DNA of 12,903 bases from Candidatus Aerophobetes bacterium Ae_b3b (GTDB lineage: Bacteria; Aerophobota; Aerophobia; Aerophobales; AE-B3A): the NCBI GenBank assembly GCA_005223085.1, contig NJBP01000055.1, positions 1 to 12,903 on the forward strand, in the 5' to 3' direction. The notes beneath the pieces are model-generated. The model was given only the letters and a program-made list of their open reading frames with translations, ran no database searches and had not been told where the DNA came from. Both the position numbers and the translations under genes were made by a program. Shown here one piece after another: positions 1 through 5,991 of the stretch. Numbering within the stretch: position 1 is the stretch's first letter; the number at the start of each line of letters is the position of its first letter.

Positions 1-2
1 AC

Positions 3-455
3 AGGAAAAAAGGTTCTAGTCGAAGAAATAAAATGAGAATAATGGTAGCTAAAGCTCATGAGAAAATTTTTAATCAAAGAAGAGACTTTCATTTCAAAAT
101 TGCTAGAAAACTTTTGCAAGCTAATGACACTATCTATATTGAGAATATGAATCATTTTAAAAGCTATAGGGTACTTAATCGGTCTATGAGAGATGTAGCC
201 TGGTTTAATTTCTTTAATATTCTTCTTTTTAAAGCGGAAGAAGCTGAGAAAGAGGTTGTTAAAGTGCCTGCCAGGAATACATCTCAAATGTGTTCTAGCT
301 GTGGTAGAACAGTCCAAAAGGATTTGTCTTGCCGTGTCCATAGTTGTCCTTTCTGTGGTTTAATCATAGACCGAGATACTAATGCAGCCCGCAATGTTTT
401 AAGGCTCGGGCAGAGCCTTCAGGGAGCAGAAGCATTAGCTTCTGCGATGAACTGA
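3..455 (+). CDS. tnpB: TnpB (IS200/IS605 OrfB family) RNA-guided nuclease, C-terminal part
   Basis: The frame is open from the window edge, so the 5' part of the gene lies outside. Numbering from the ATG at 33, the visible part holds a RuvC-II-like segment IYIENMNHF with Glu37, a four-cysteine zinc ribbon (CSSC at 87-90, CPFC at 105-108), and the RuvC-III signature DRDTNAARN at 113-121. The segment HEKIFNQRRDFHFKIARKL is typical of the family just before RuvC-II. Known members are compact nucleases, ancestral to Cas12, that cut DNA next to a short motif when guided by an omega-RNA made from the element's right end. The first RuvC aspartate would lie upstream of the window. The stop is followed within 5 bases by the element's right-end palindrome, and the 3' end of the gene overlaps the predicted guide RNA. 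No break is seen in the visible part, so the enzyme could be intact. Whether a tnpA partner exists cannot be judged. Confidence 0.95.
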   Translation, partial: RKKGSSRRNKMRIMVAKAHEKIFNQRRDFHFKIARKLLQANDTIYIENMNHFKSYRVLNRSMRDVAWFNFFNILLFKAEEAEKEVVKVPARNTSQMCSSCGRTVQKDLSCRVHSCPFCGLIIDRDTNAARNVLRLGQSLQGAEALASAMN

Positions 456-488
456 GAATCCCCTGACTTTAGTCGTGGGGAGTGTCAA
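401..488 (+). ncRNA. Predicted omega-RNA (reRNA) scaffold of the tnpB element
   Basis: Three hairpins lie in a row across the tnpB 3' end and the element's right end. They are AAGGCTC/GAGCCTT (401-407/413-419, 5-nt loop), GCAGAAGC/GCTTCTGC (426-433/438-445, loop ATTA), and the right-end palindrome with CCCC/GGGG plus an inner GAC/GTC (460-480). In characterised TnpB systems the guide RNA scaffold occupies exactly this position, and the guide is the roughly 16-20 nt of flanking DNA directly after the element end, here beginning near 489. The 5' boundary of the RNA cannot be read from sequence. The family role is established knowledge; assigning it to this locus is inference from position and folding. 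Confidence 0.6.
456..488 (+). mobile_element. Right end of the IS200/IS605-type element
   Basis: Directly after the tnpB stop comes GAATCCCCTGACTTTAGTCG followed by GGGGAGTGTCAA. This matches the usual right-end layout of IS605/IS1341-like elements: a short imperfect palindrome (460-480), then a terminal TCAA-type end. The element boundary is placed at about 488 because the sequence after GTGTCAA no longer resembles the element. The left end lies outside the window. Confidence 0.75.
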
Positions 489-523
489 ACCCTGTAACTT
501 CGGTATTTTCTGGTGATCTTGAC

Positions 524-570
524 AAAAAGGTCGTTATTCCTCCTGGATAGGGGAAAAAACGAAAGACCTT
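524..570 (-). terminator. Candidate rho-independent terminator of the trxB-pdo-lon operon
   Basis: Read on the minus strand, AAGGT (570-566) and CGTT (561-558) pair with AACG (535-532) and ACCTT (531-527), leaving a 4-nt bulge. A run of five T ends the structure (528-524). It lies about 130 bases after the lon-like stop codon. The stem is imperfect and AT-rich, so termination may be partial. The stretch 489-701 otherwise holds only an unconvincing minus-strand reading frame (469-705) whose ATG overlaps the lon-like stop and which runs into the insertion-sequence end. Confidence 0.4.
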
Positions 571-701
571 ATGGGAAAGAAGGAAGTAATGGCCCAGAAA
601 AAGAATAGCGCAAAACTGGGAGAGGACACGATGGGCGGAAGGAGGGATAATCTTTGCCGAGGTAGGGAGTTGAAACGCCGGGTCAAGGAAGATAACGTCG
701 G

Positions 702-3113
702 TCATTCAGCCTCTGCTTCAGCTTCCTTTTTTAGCCTCGCTTGCTCCTTCATCAGATACTTAAGTTTATTTTGGACTCTACCGTTAACCGTATTTTCAGG
801 GAAAGCTCCATCCTTACCTCTCTCACCAGCTTCAGCGCTGGTCAGGATCTCCATTCCCTTATCGATGGTGGAGATGGGGTAAATATGAAATTTGCCCTCT
901 CTTACTGCCTCGATCACCCTGGGTTTCAGCATGAGGTTTTTGACGTTGCTTTGGGGAATGATCACTCCCTGCTCTCCGGTAAGGCCCTTGGCCTGGCAGA
1001 CATCGAAAAAGCCTTCTATCTTCTGGTTCACTCCCCCAATTGGCTGGATCTCACCCCGCTGATTTACCGATCCGGTAACGGCTATACCCTGCTTAATGGG
1101 CAGTTCGGACAAGCTGGAAAGTATAGCAAAGAGCTCGGTCGAGGAGGCACTGTCTCCCTCCACAAAAGAGTAACTCTGCTCGAAGGTCAGAGTTGCCGAG
1201 AGTGAGAGGGGAATACTGCCGCCATATTTTCCTCCCAGGTAGCCGGAGAGGATAAGTACCCCCTTGTCGTGGGTCTTTCCGCTCAGCTTGGCCTCCCGCT
1301 CGATATTGACGACCCCCTTGTTTCCCATGAAAGTCTGAGCGGTTATTCGGGAAGGTTTGCCGAAGGAGAATTCCCCATAAGCATAGACCGAAAGGGCATT
1401 TATTTGACCGATCTTTCCTCCATCGGTGTCGATGTAAATAGTACCTCGCTCAATCATCTCCTGGATCTTTTTTTCCATGAGATTACTGCGGTATTCTTTT
1501 TCCTCCAGAGCCTTTTCTACATATTTTCTGGTGACGTACGTGCTTTTTTCAGCTTGGGCCCAGAAATCTGCCTCCCTTAAGAGGTTAGCAATTTTCCCGA
1601 ACTGCAGGGAAAGTTTCTCCTGATCTGCCACCAGCCTGCTGCCATATTCCATAATGGCTGCTATTCCGCTCCTGTTACAATGTCTTAGCTTTTCTTCATT
1701 ACAGATTTTGCAAATAAAACGGGCACACTGAGTTACTGCCTTATCATCAATTCTGGTCTCGTAATCAAAATCCGCCCTTACCTTGAATATCTTTTTGAAA
1801 TTTTCATCATAAAGATGCAAGAGGTCAAAAATTTCTCCCCTTCCTATCATTATGACCTTTATATCCAGGGGTATGGGCATTGGCCTCAGGGCGCTTGAAG
1901 AAAGGAAAGCATACTGTTCTGCTGCCTCTTCAATTTTGGTCTCCTTATTCCTTAAGTTCCTTTTTAGGGTATCCCATACAAAGGGGCTTCTCAGTACCCC
2001 CTCGGCGTCTACCACCAGATACCCCCCATTTGCCTTGAGGACCGAGCCAGCCTTAATTTTAGTAAAATCAGTTATCAGAGCCCCGAGCTGGGCCTTCTTT
2101 TCTACCCTCCCGAACATGTTACTATAGGTGGGATTTGTCTCCATTATCACCGGGGCTCCCTTGATGTGAGAATTATCTACCACCACGTTAACCTCGTATT
2201 TCATGAAAGAACCCCTGGTGGGAATCTTAACCCCTAAAAAAGACGGCTCCTCTTGAGCTCTCAAAAAATCATCTACGTTTTCTACCAGGTCAGCTTTAAC
2301 CTCATCGAGATGATGCAGTACCTCCGGGTAATCCTTATATTTTGCTTTTAAATTATCAATGCGGTAACCAACCACGAAGAGAGCCACCTCTTTATTAAAT
2401 TTGGTGAGCTGGTCCTTTGATTTTCGATCGAGGAGGTTAAATTGTTCAAAGGTCTGTTTTATCTGTTTTTGGACACTCTTCATATTCTCCTCAATTCGCT
2501 TGCGTTCCTCAAGGTGGAGCTTCCCAAATTCTTTCTCACTCAAAGGCTGGCCATCGCTCTTTAGAGGAACCGGAGCAAATCCCAGAGGTGTTCTCTTAAT
2601 TTGAAAGCCTCTTTCCCGGGCTTCTTTCTCAGTGTCTGAAAGGAGCTGTCGTTTCCGATCCTCATAGCTTTCCGAAATCTTTGAGCTTCTCTCTTTGTAA
2701 TCCTTGGTTTCAAAAGCCTTGGGGATCTCTATCCTGAGGCTCCCGATCAAGTCCTTCATCTCCTTCTGCCACTGTCTTCCTTTGCCCGGAGAAAGACCAA
2801 TACGCCTGGGTTGGTCAGGATCCTGGAAGTTATGTACATAACACCAATCATTCGGTGGCTCTTTTTTGGCGGCCAGTTCCTTTAAAATTCTTTCTACCGT
2901 GCTGGTCCTTCCGGTATCACTCACACCAGCCACATAGATGTTGTAACCCGGACTGTCAATATTGAGTCCAAATTCAATGGCCCTGATGGCCCGATCCTGC
3001 CCGATCATACCCTTTATTTCCGGTACCGTTTCGGTAGTCTCACAGGTAAATCCCTTCAAATCATAGCTTCTCTTTAGTTGTTCAAACGAGAGCTCTTCAT
3101 GTTTTAACTTCAC
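702..3113 (-). CDS. Lon-family ATP-dependent protease (YcbZ/LonH-like, AAA_32 plus S16 domains)
   Basis: An 803-residue cytoplasmic ATP-dependent serine protease, expected to degrade misfolded or regulatory proteins. The N-terminal P-loop reads GVSDTGRT (63-70), with Arg where a canonical Walker A has Lys; I recall this as common in AAA_32 proteins. A Walker B-like segment is GGYLVVDAE. The middle, about residues 130-270, is rich in charged residues and probably coiled-coil. The C-terminal Lon domain carries EGDSASS with the nucleophile at Ser655 and GGVNQKIEGFF with Lys698. Their spacing of 43 equals that of the E. coli Lon Ser679/Lys722 dyad, which supports an active protease. There is no N-terminal substrate-binding LON domain, and the extreme C-terminus is a short charged tail. 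The start is GTG, chosen because AGGAGG (3119-3124) lies 5 bases upstream. It is the last gene of the minus-strand operon, 45 bases after the disulfide oxidoreductase. Confidence 0.93.
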   Translation of the reverse strand: MKLKHEELSFEQLKRSYDLKGFTCETTETVPEIKGMIGQDRAIRAIEFGLNIDSPGYNIYVAGVSDTGRTSTVERILKELAAKKEPPNDWCYVHNFQDPDQPRRIGLSPGKGRQWQKEMKDLIGSLRIEIPKAFETKDYKERSSKISESYEDRKRQLLSDTEKEARERGFQIKRTPLGFAPVPLKSDGQPLSEKEFGKLHLEERKRIEENMKSVQKQIKQTFEQFNLLDRKSKDQLTKFNKEVALFVVGYRIDNLKAKYKDYPEVLHHLDEVKADLVENVDDFLRAQEEPSFLGVKIPTRGSFMKYEVNVVVDNSHIKGAPVIMETNPTYSNMFGRVEKKAQLGALITDFTKIKAGSVLKANGGYLVVDAEGVLRSPFVWDTLKRNLRNKETKIEEAAEQYAFLSSSALRPMPIPLDIKVIMIGRGEIFDLLHLYDENFKKIFKVRADFDYETRIDDKAVTQCARFICKICNEEKLRHCNRSGIAAIMEYGSRLVADQEKLSLQFGKIANLLREADFWAQAEKSTYVTRKYVEKALEEKEYRSNLMEKKIQEMIERGTIYIDTDGGKIGQINALSVYAYGEFSFGKPSRITAQTFMGNKGVVNIEREAKLSGKTHDKGVLILSGYLGGKYGGSIPLSLSATLTFEQSYSFVEGDSASSTELFAILSSLSELPIKQGIAVTGSVNQRGEIQPIGGVNQKIEGFFDVCQAKGLTGEQGVIIPQSNVKNLMLKPRVIEAVREGKFHIYPISTIDKGMEILTSAEAGERGKDGAFPENTVNGRVQNKLKYLMKEQARLKKEAEAEAE

Positions 3114-3158
3114 CTTAGCCTCCTTTTATCACTCTTAAAGAGACCTCTACGGAGTTTT

Positions 3159-3827
3159 TCAACCCTCGTCTTTGGCCTCTGTCGTTGACTTAGAAGCTTT
3201 CACAACCTCCTCCACAAACGAAGTCTCGGGAAGAGCCCCCTCAAATCCAAACTCCTCGTTTATCACCACCTTGGGAACTCCCATTACTCCGTATTTACTG
3301 ACTAGATGAGGAAATTCAGCCGACTCTACCATGTCTGAGATAATGTATTCACTCTCCAGGGCAAGTTTATGAGCCATCTCGACCGCGGCTGGACAATAAG
3401 GACAGGTAAGAGTGACGAAGACCTGGATGTGTACGGGTTTATCAATTTTACTTATCTTATCCTTTGACTCGACAGATAAATCAGTAGCTTTCCTGGAGAC
3501 ATCATAAATGGCCGAAATAAAGGAGTTAAATTCATACCCCCCGGGAATGCCAAAAAACCTGATTCCGTAGTCTTTCTCTGCCTCCACCACCACAGCCGGA
3601 ATCTTATCGATTTTATACTGCTGGGCCTTTTCCTTATCCAGGGTGAAATTATATATCTTGGAGCTAATTTTAGGAGAAAGAGAAGCTATCTCCTCGATGA
3701 GTCTGCGGGTCTCCTCACAATAGTGGCATTCGATCTTCTGGGTAAAATTCACTAACCTGACCTGGCCGGTCAATTTCTTGAATCTTTCCCTTGCCTCATT
3801 TTGCACCTCGTCCTTAAGTAAGGCCAT
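3159..3827 (-). CDS. Protein disulfide oxidoreductase (two thioredoxin folds, glutaredoxin-like)
   Basis: A 222-residue protein made of two tandem thioredoxin folds. The first has the redox motif CHYC (Cys34/Cys37) with its cis-proline segment KIPAVVV (Pro78). The second has CPYC (Cys142/Cys145) with GVPKVVI (Pro185). Two active CxxC sites in one chain are the hallmark of the PDO family described from thermophilic archaea and bacteria, where it shuttles electrons from thioredoxin reductase to substrate disulfides. No signal peptide is seen, so it is cytoplasmic. The start codon has a GGGGGG-type ribosome binding site 5 bases upstream (within 3833-3840). It lies between an AhpF-like thioredoxin reductase upstream and a Lon-like protease downstream on the same strand, so the reductase is its likely electron donor. 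The two domains also match the N-terminal half of AhpF, except that both CxxC sites are kept here. Confidence 0.93.
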   Translation of the reverse strand: MALLKDEVQNEARERFKKLTGQVRLVNFTQKIECHYCEETRRLIEEIASLSPKISSKIYNFTLDKEKAQQYKIDKIPAVVVEAEKDYGIRFFGIPGGYEFNSFISAIYDVSRKATDLSVESKDKISKIDKPVHIQVFVTLTCPYCPAAVEMAHKLALESEYIISDMVESAEFPHLVSKYGVMGVPKVVINEEFGFEGALPETSFVEEVVKASKSTTEAKDEG

Positions 3828-3841
3828 GTTTACCCCCCTTT

Positions 3842-3942
3842 CTAATTTACGCCGTTAGAAGACCCCAACCGTGAGGTCAGAGATGATTTTCTAGATAAAT
3901 GGCTGAAGGAGGAGTTAGAGGTCATTTCAAGCCTTCTAACGG
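3842..3942 (-). repeat. Intercistronic inverted repeat between trxB and the PDO gene
   Basis: CCGTTAGAAG at 3852-3861 is the exact reverse complement of CTTCTAACGG at 3933-3942, a perfect 10-bp inverted repeat with a 71-base interior. In the transcript it would begin 3 bases after the trxB stop and close just before the PDO ribosome binding site. Within it a 27-codon minus-strand frame (3925 to 3842, ATG, Ser-rich, ending in TAG) has only a weak AGAAGG upstream. I do not call it a gene. The arrangement could modulate expression of the downstream genes, but that is inference. Confidence 0.5.
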
Positions 3943-3945
3943 GGT

Positions 3946-4920
3946 TTACCTCGATCTCAATAAATATTGATGGGCAGTGAGAGTTGCCTTGGCTCCTTCC
4001 CCGGCAGCTATGATAATCTGCTTTTCGGGAACACTGCTTACATCCCCAGCCGCAAATAATCCCGGAATACTGGTGTGGTTGCTGCAGTCTACTGCAACCT
4101 CGCCTGCTTGATTAAGCTTCACTAAGGATGCGGCAAATTCTGAATTGGGAACGAGGCCAATCTCGATAAAGACCCCCTGTACGGATAAGCTCTTAATCTG
4201 ACCGCCATCCAAGGGTTCTATGGTTATGCTTTCTACCCTATCGTCTCCCTTAATCTCTTTCACTTTATGTCGGGGGAAGGAGGTTACTTTCTTTTCCTTC
4301 TCTATTTGCTCCAGCAAGACAGGATCCGCACTCCAGCTAGAGGCGATGTCTATCAGGTAAATCTTAGGGGCAATTTTGACCAAATCTAAAGCTGCCTCGA
4401 AGGCAGAGTTTCCTCCCCCAATCACGGCCACCTCTTTTCCTTCAAAAAAAGGGGCATCACAAATACTGCAGTAACTTACCCCCCGTCCGATGAGTCTCTT
4501 TTCTCCTGAAACATTAAGGGAACGAGATTTTTTGCCAGAGGCAATGATTACCGTCTTACCCCTGAATTTCTTCCCACCCCTGGTGAGGATGGAAAAGATC
4601 TCTCCTTCTTTACTTAATTTCTCAACTTCTTCCCCAATTTCTTGATCTATGGGGAAGTGCCTTACCTGTTCTTTGAATTTATTAACTAACTGCCTACCTT
4701 CAATATATTGATACCCCATATAGTTTTCCACTTCTGCGGTCCAGAGAACCTGACCGCCTAAATCCTTGGTGATGAGGAGGGTCTTTAGTCTTTTGCGAGC
4801 CGCGTACACGGCAGCGGTCATCCCGGCCGGTCCCCCACCTATTATCACCAGATCATAAATCAACTCCGTCTTCCCGGTAGGCTTTTCCTCCTCTTTGGAG
4901 AGAATAAAATCTAACTCCAT
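3946..4920 (-). CDS. trxB: Thioredoxin reductase-like flavoprotein (AhpF C-terminal type)
   Basis: A 324-residue FAD-dependent disulfide reductase that passes electrons from NAD(P)H to a dithiol partner. The FAD-binding motif GGGPAG is at 28-33. The redox-active CSIC (Cys151/Cys154) is followed by DAPFF. The nucleotide-binding motif GGGNSAFEAA starts at 168, and the second FAD motif is FAAGDV (289-294). The usual NADPH-specificity motif HRRDxFR is absent. At that place the chain reads LIDIASSWSADPVLLEQ, with an acidic residue after the second beta strand, much like the C-terminal part of AhpF, which prefers NADH. The first 20 residues are an acidic extension before the Rossmann fold. The ATG has AAAGGGGG 5 bases upstream. 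It is the promoter-proximal gene of the trxB-pdo-lon operon, and its partner is probably the adjacent PDO. Naming it trxB follows the family; the true substrate is inferred. Confidence 0.92.
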   Translation of the reverse strand: MELDFILSKEEEKPTGKTELIYDLVIIGGGPAGMTAAVYAARKRLKTLLITKDLGGQVLWTAEVENYMGYQYIEGRQLVNKFKEQVRHFPIDQEIGEEVEKLSKEGEIFSILTRGGKKFRGKTVIIASGKKSRSLNVSGEKRLIGRGVSYCSICDAPFFEGKEVAVIGGGNSAFEAALDLVKIAPKIYLIDIASSWSADPVLLEQIEKEKKVTSFPRHKVKEIKGDDRVESITIEPLDGGQIKSLSVQGVFIEIGLVPNSEFAASLVKLNQAGEVAVDCSNHTSIPGLFAAGDVSSVPEKQIIIAAGEGAKATLTAHQYLLRSR

Positions 4921-4957
4921 CCATTCCCCCTTTTAATTGAGTTATGACCGCTAAATC

Positions 4958-4985
4958 ATTTTATACCAAAGAATCTACTTGTCAA
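4958..4985 (-). promoter_or_regulatory. Sigma70-like promoter of the trxB-pdo-lon operon
   Basis: On the minus strand TTGACA (4985-4980) is followed after 16 bases by TAAAAT (4963-4958); TATAAA at 4965-4960 is an overlapping alternative with a 14-base spacer. The -35 is a perfect consensus. It lies about 40 bases upstream of the reductase start and is well placed to drive all three genes. Confidence 0.7.
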
Positions 4986-4988
4986 TGA

Positions 4989-5005
4989 ACCAGAAGGTAT
5001 CTGGT
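4989..5005. promoter_or_regulatory. Possible operator beside the trxB promoter
   Basis: ACCAGA (4989-4994) and TCTGGT (5000-5005) form a perfect 6-bp dyad with a 5-base centre, three bases upstream of the -35 hexamer on the minus strand. A regulator binding there would touch the polymerase. No regulator gene is visible nearby and short dyads arise by chance, so the assignment is tentative. Confidence 0.25.
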
Positions 5006-5090
5006 GGGAAGAAACTCTAACTTTGACAGGATCCGAAACCACTTTATAATTGGATGAGACCCTTTTTCGTAGATACTCAGTGAACCCCGC

Positions 5091-5192
5091 CATTGCGAAG
5101 CGAAGCAATCTCGGTAGTCGCCGGTAGCCGCAGGCTTCAGCCTGCGCAAAATCTTAGCTGCGTTTATACGCACCCTAAAGGGTGCGGCTACC
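5091..5192. repeat. REP-like composite palindromic repeat
   Basis: Several palindromes are packed together. ATTGC/GCAAT surrounds GAAGCGAA (5092-5109), resembling the widespread intergenic 'attgc..gaagcgaagcaat' repeats. GGTAGCCGCA (5123-5132) pairs perfectly with TGCGGCTACC (5183-5192). Nested inside are hairpins GCAGGCT/AGCCTGC (5130-5145) and CGCACCC/GGGTGCG (5169-5186). The outer repeat and the two inner stems give a cloverleaf or cruciform potential. Such units are usually non-autonomous dispersed elements. The rest of 4986-5300 contains no recognisable gene. Confidence 0.6.
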
Positions 5193-5301
5193 CGCTCTAC
5201 TCTTTGCAGGCAACAACATGGAACGTCCTTCGCTGAATATTTACGATAAAGGGGATAAAAACTGGTAAAACTCTGGAGAGTCTTCTAACAGAAATAGGGG
5301 C

Positions 5302-5676
5302 AGTGTTGTCTTCTACTTGCCTGCTACAATGGTGTTCACTGAGGATTTACAATTTACCAGAGAGCGTGTGCAGAATTTACCCGAGGATGACCACCGACGT
5401 GAAGACCTACACTTTCGGGAACCAGAACTTAGTGCTAATCTTAAATTGGTTGAAAGCCTGCGCTCTATTGCTGAAAAGAGCGGTAGGACCTTAGCGCAGT
5501 TAGCAATAGCATGGGTATTGCGGCGTTCTGGAGTAACGGCAGCCATTGTAGGTGCAAGACATCCATTCCAGATCGAGGAAACTGTTGTCGCCGCAGAGTC
5601 GATGCTCTCTCAAGAAGATATCGCCGCCATTGACATGCTACTCAACAAACGTCAGCAGGCACTAAATCTAAGCTAA
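5302..5676 (+). pseudogene. Aldo/keto reductase, C-terminal fragment
   Basis: Only about 119 residues remain of a family that is normally about 310-330 long. The part from FTRERVQNLPEDDHRR through ELSANLKLVESLRSIAEKSGRTLAQLAIAWVLRRSGVTAAIVGARHPFQIEETV is a typical aldo/keto reductase C-terminal half, including the NADPH-binding stretch near IVGAR. The TIM-barrel N-terminus with the catalytic Asp/Tyr/Lys/His is missing. The residues just before FTRERV (FYLPATMVFTEDLQ) no longer match the expected YSPL-x-x-GLLTG segment, suggesting a junction or frameshift there. The only possible starts are a TTG at 5317 and an ATG at 5329, neither with a ribosome binding site. It sits beside the palindromic repeats, which fits loss of the 5' part by rearrangement. 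It is very probably non-functional. Confidence 0.75.
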
Positions 5677-5759
5677 GCTTGCAGTATTAGGACAAGCGAA
5701 AGAATACACCCATTTTGGCTGGCTTTCCCTATTTGGACTCCCCTGCTTGTCTTCGCATT

Positions 5760-5789
5760 GCCTGCGGCACCTTACGGTCCGCGGAAGAC
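5760..5789. repeat. GC-rich structured repeat, copy 1
   Basis: GCCTGCGGCACC (5760-5771) and GGTCCGCGGAAGAC (5776-5789) form a hairpin (GCGG-ACC with GGT-CCGC, one bulged C). The same two blocks in the same order recur at 9646-9656 and 9678-9690, on the other side of the ABC transporter genes. They look like two members of one intergenic repeat family. The gap 5677-5991 contains no gene that I can support. Confidence 0.4.
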
Positions 5790-5798
5790 GTGAGGACT

Positions 5799-5824
5799 TT
5801 GAGGAGGGAAACATCCCCCCTCAA
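5799..5824. repeat. TTGAGGAGG hairpin, copy 1
   Basis: TTGAGGAGGG (5799-5808) faces CCCCCCTCAA (5815-5824), giving a 10-bp stem with one A-C mismatch and a 6-base loop. A second hairpin with the same arms lies about 110 bases further on, so this is a small tandem pair rather than a single chance stem. Confidence 0.45.
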
Positions 5825-5908
5825 CGCTACCTTACCTCTTATTTACCAATTTTCTATCTGCTTTTCAGTAGAAAAGGGAGTTCTTAAACTACCTCACATT
5901 TAAGATGC

Positions 5909-5941
5909 TTGAGGAGGCAACACTTCGTATTTCCCCCTCAA
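5909..5941. repeat. TTGAGGAGG hairpin, copy 2
   Basis: TTGAGGAGG (5909-5917) pairs with CCCCCTCAA (5933-5941), with the same single mismatch as copy 1 and a longer loop. Two further hairpins follow before the permease stop codon: CGGC/GCCG (5951-5964) and TCTCGCT/AGCGAGA (5967-5987). The latter is followed on the plus strand by CTTTTTA. These may act as transcript ends for the ABC operon, but no classic minus-strand U-run is seen. Confidence 0.4.
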
Positions 5942-5991
5942 CAGCCCGATCGGCAAAGCAGCCGACTCTCGCTTCGCTCGAGCGAGACTTT

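Noticed and set aside
571-882. Plus-strand frame starting MGKKEVMAQKKN
   Set aside because: Its second half is antisense to the well-supported Lon-like gene; it has no ribosome binding site and no recognisable domain.
741-2604. Several plus-strand frames of 67-154 codons across the Lon-like gene
   Set aside because: All are antisense shadows of the protease, whose catalytic motifs and start are clear.
3842-3925. 27-codon minus-strand frame in the trxB-PDO gap
   Set aside because: Ser-rich, weak ribosome binding site, inside an inverted repeat; no support beyond being open.
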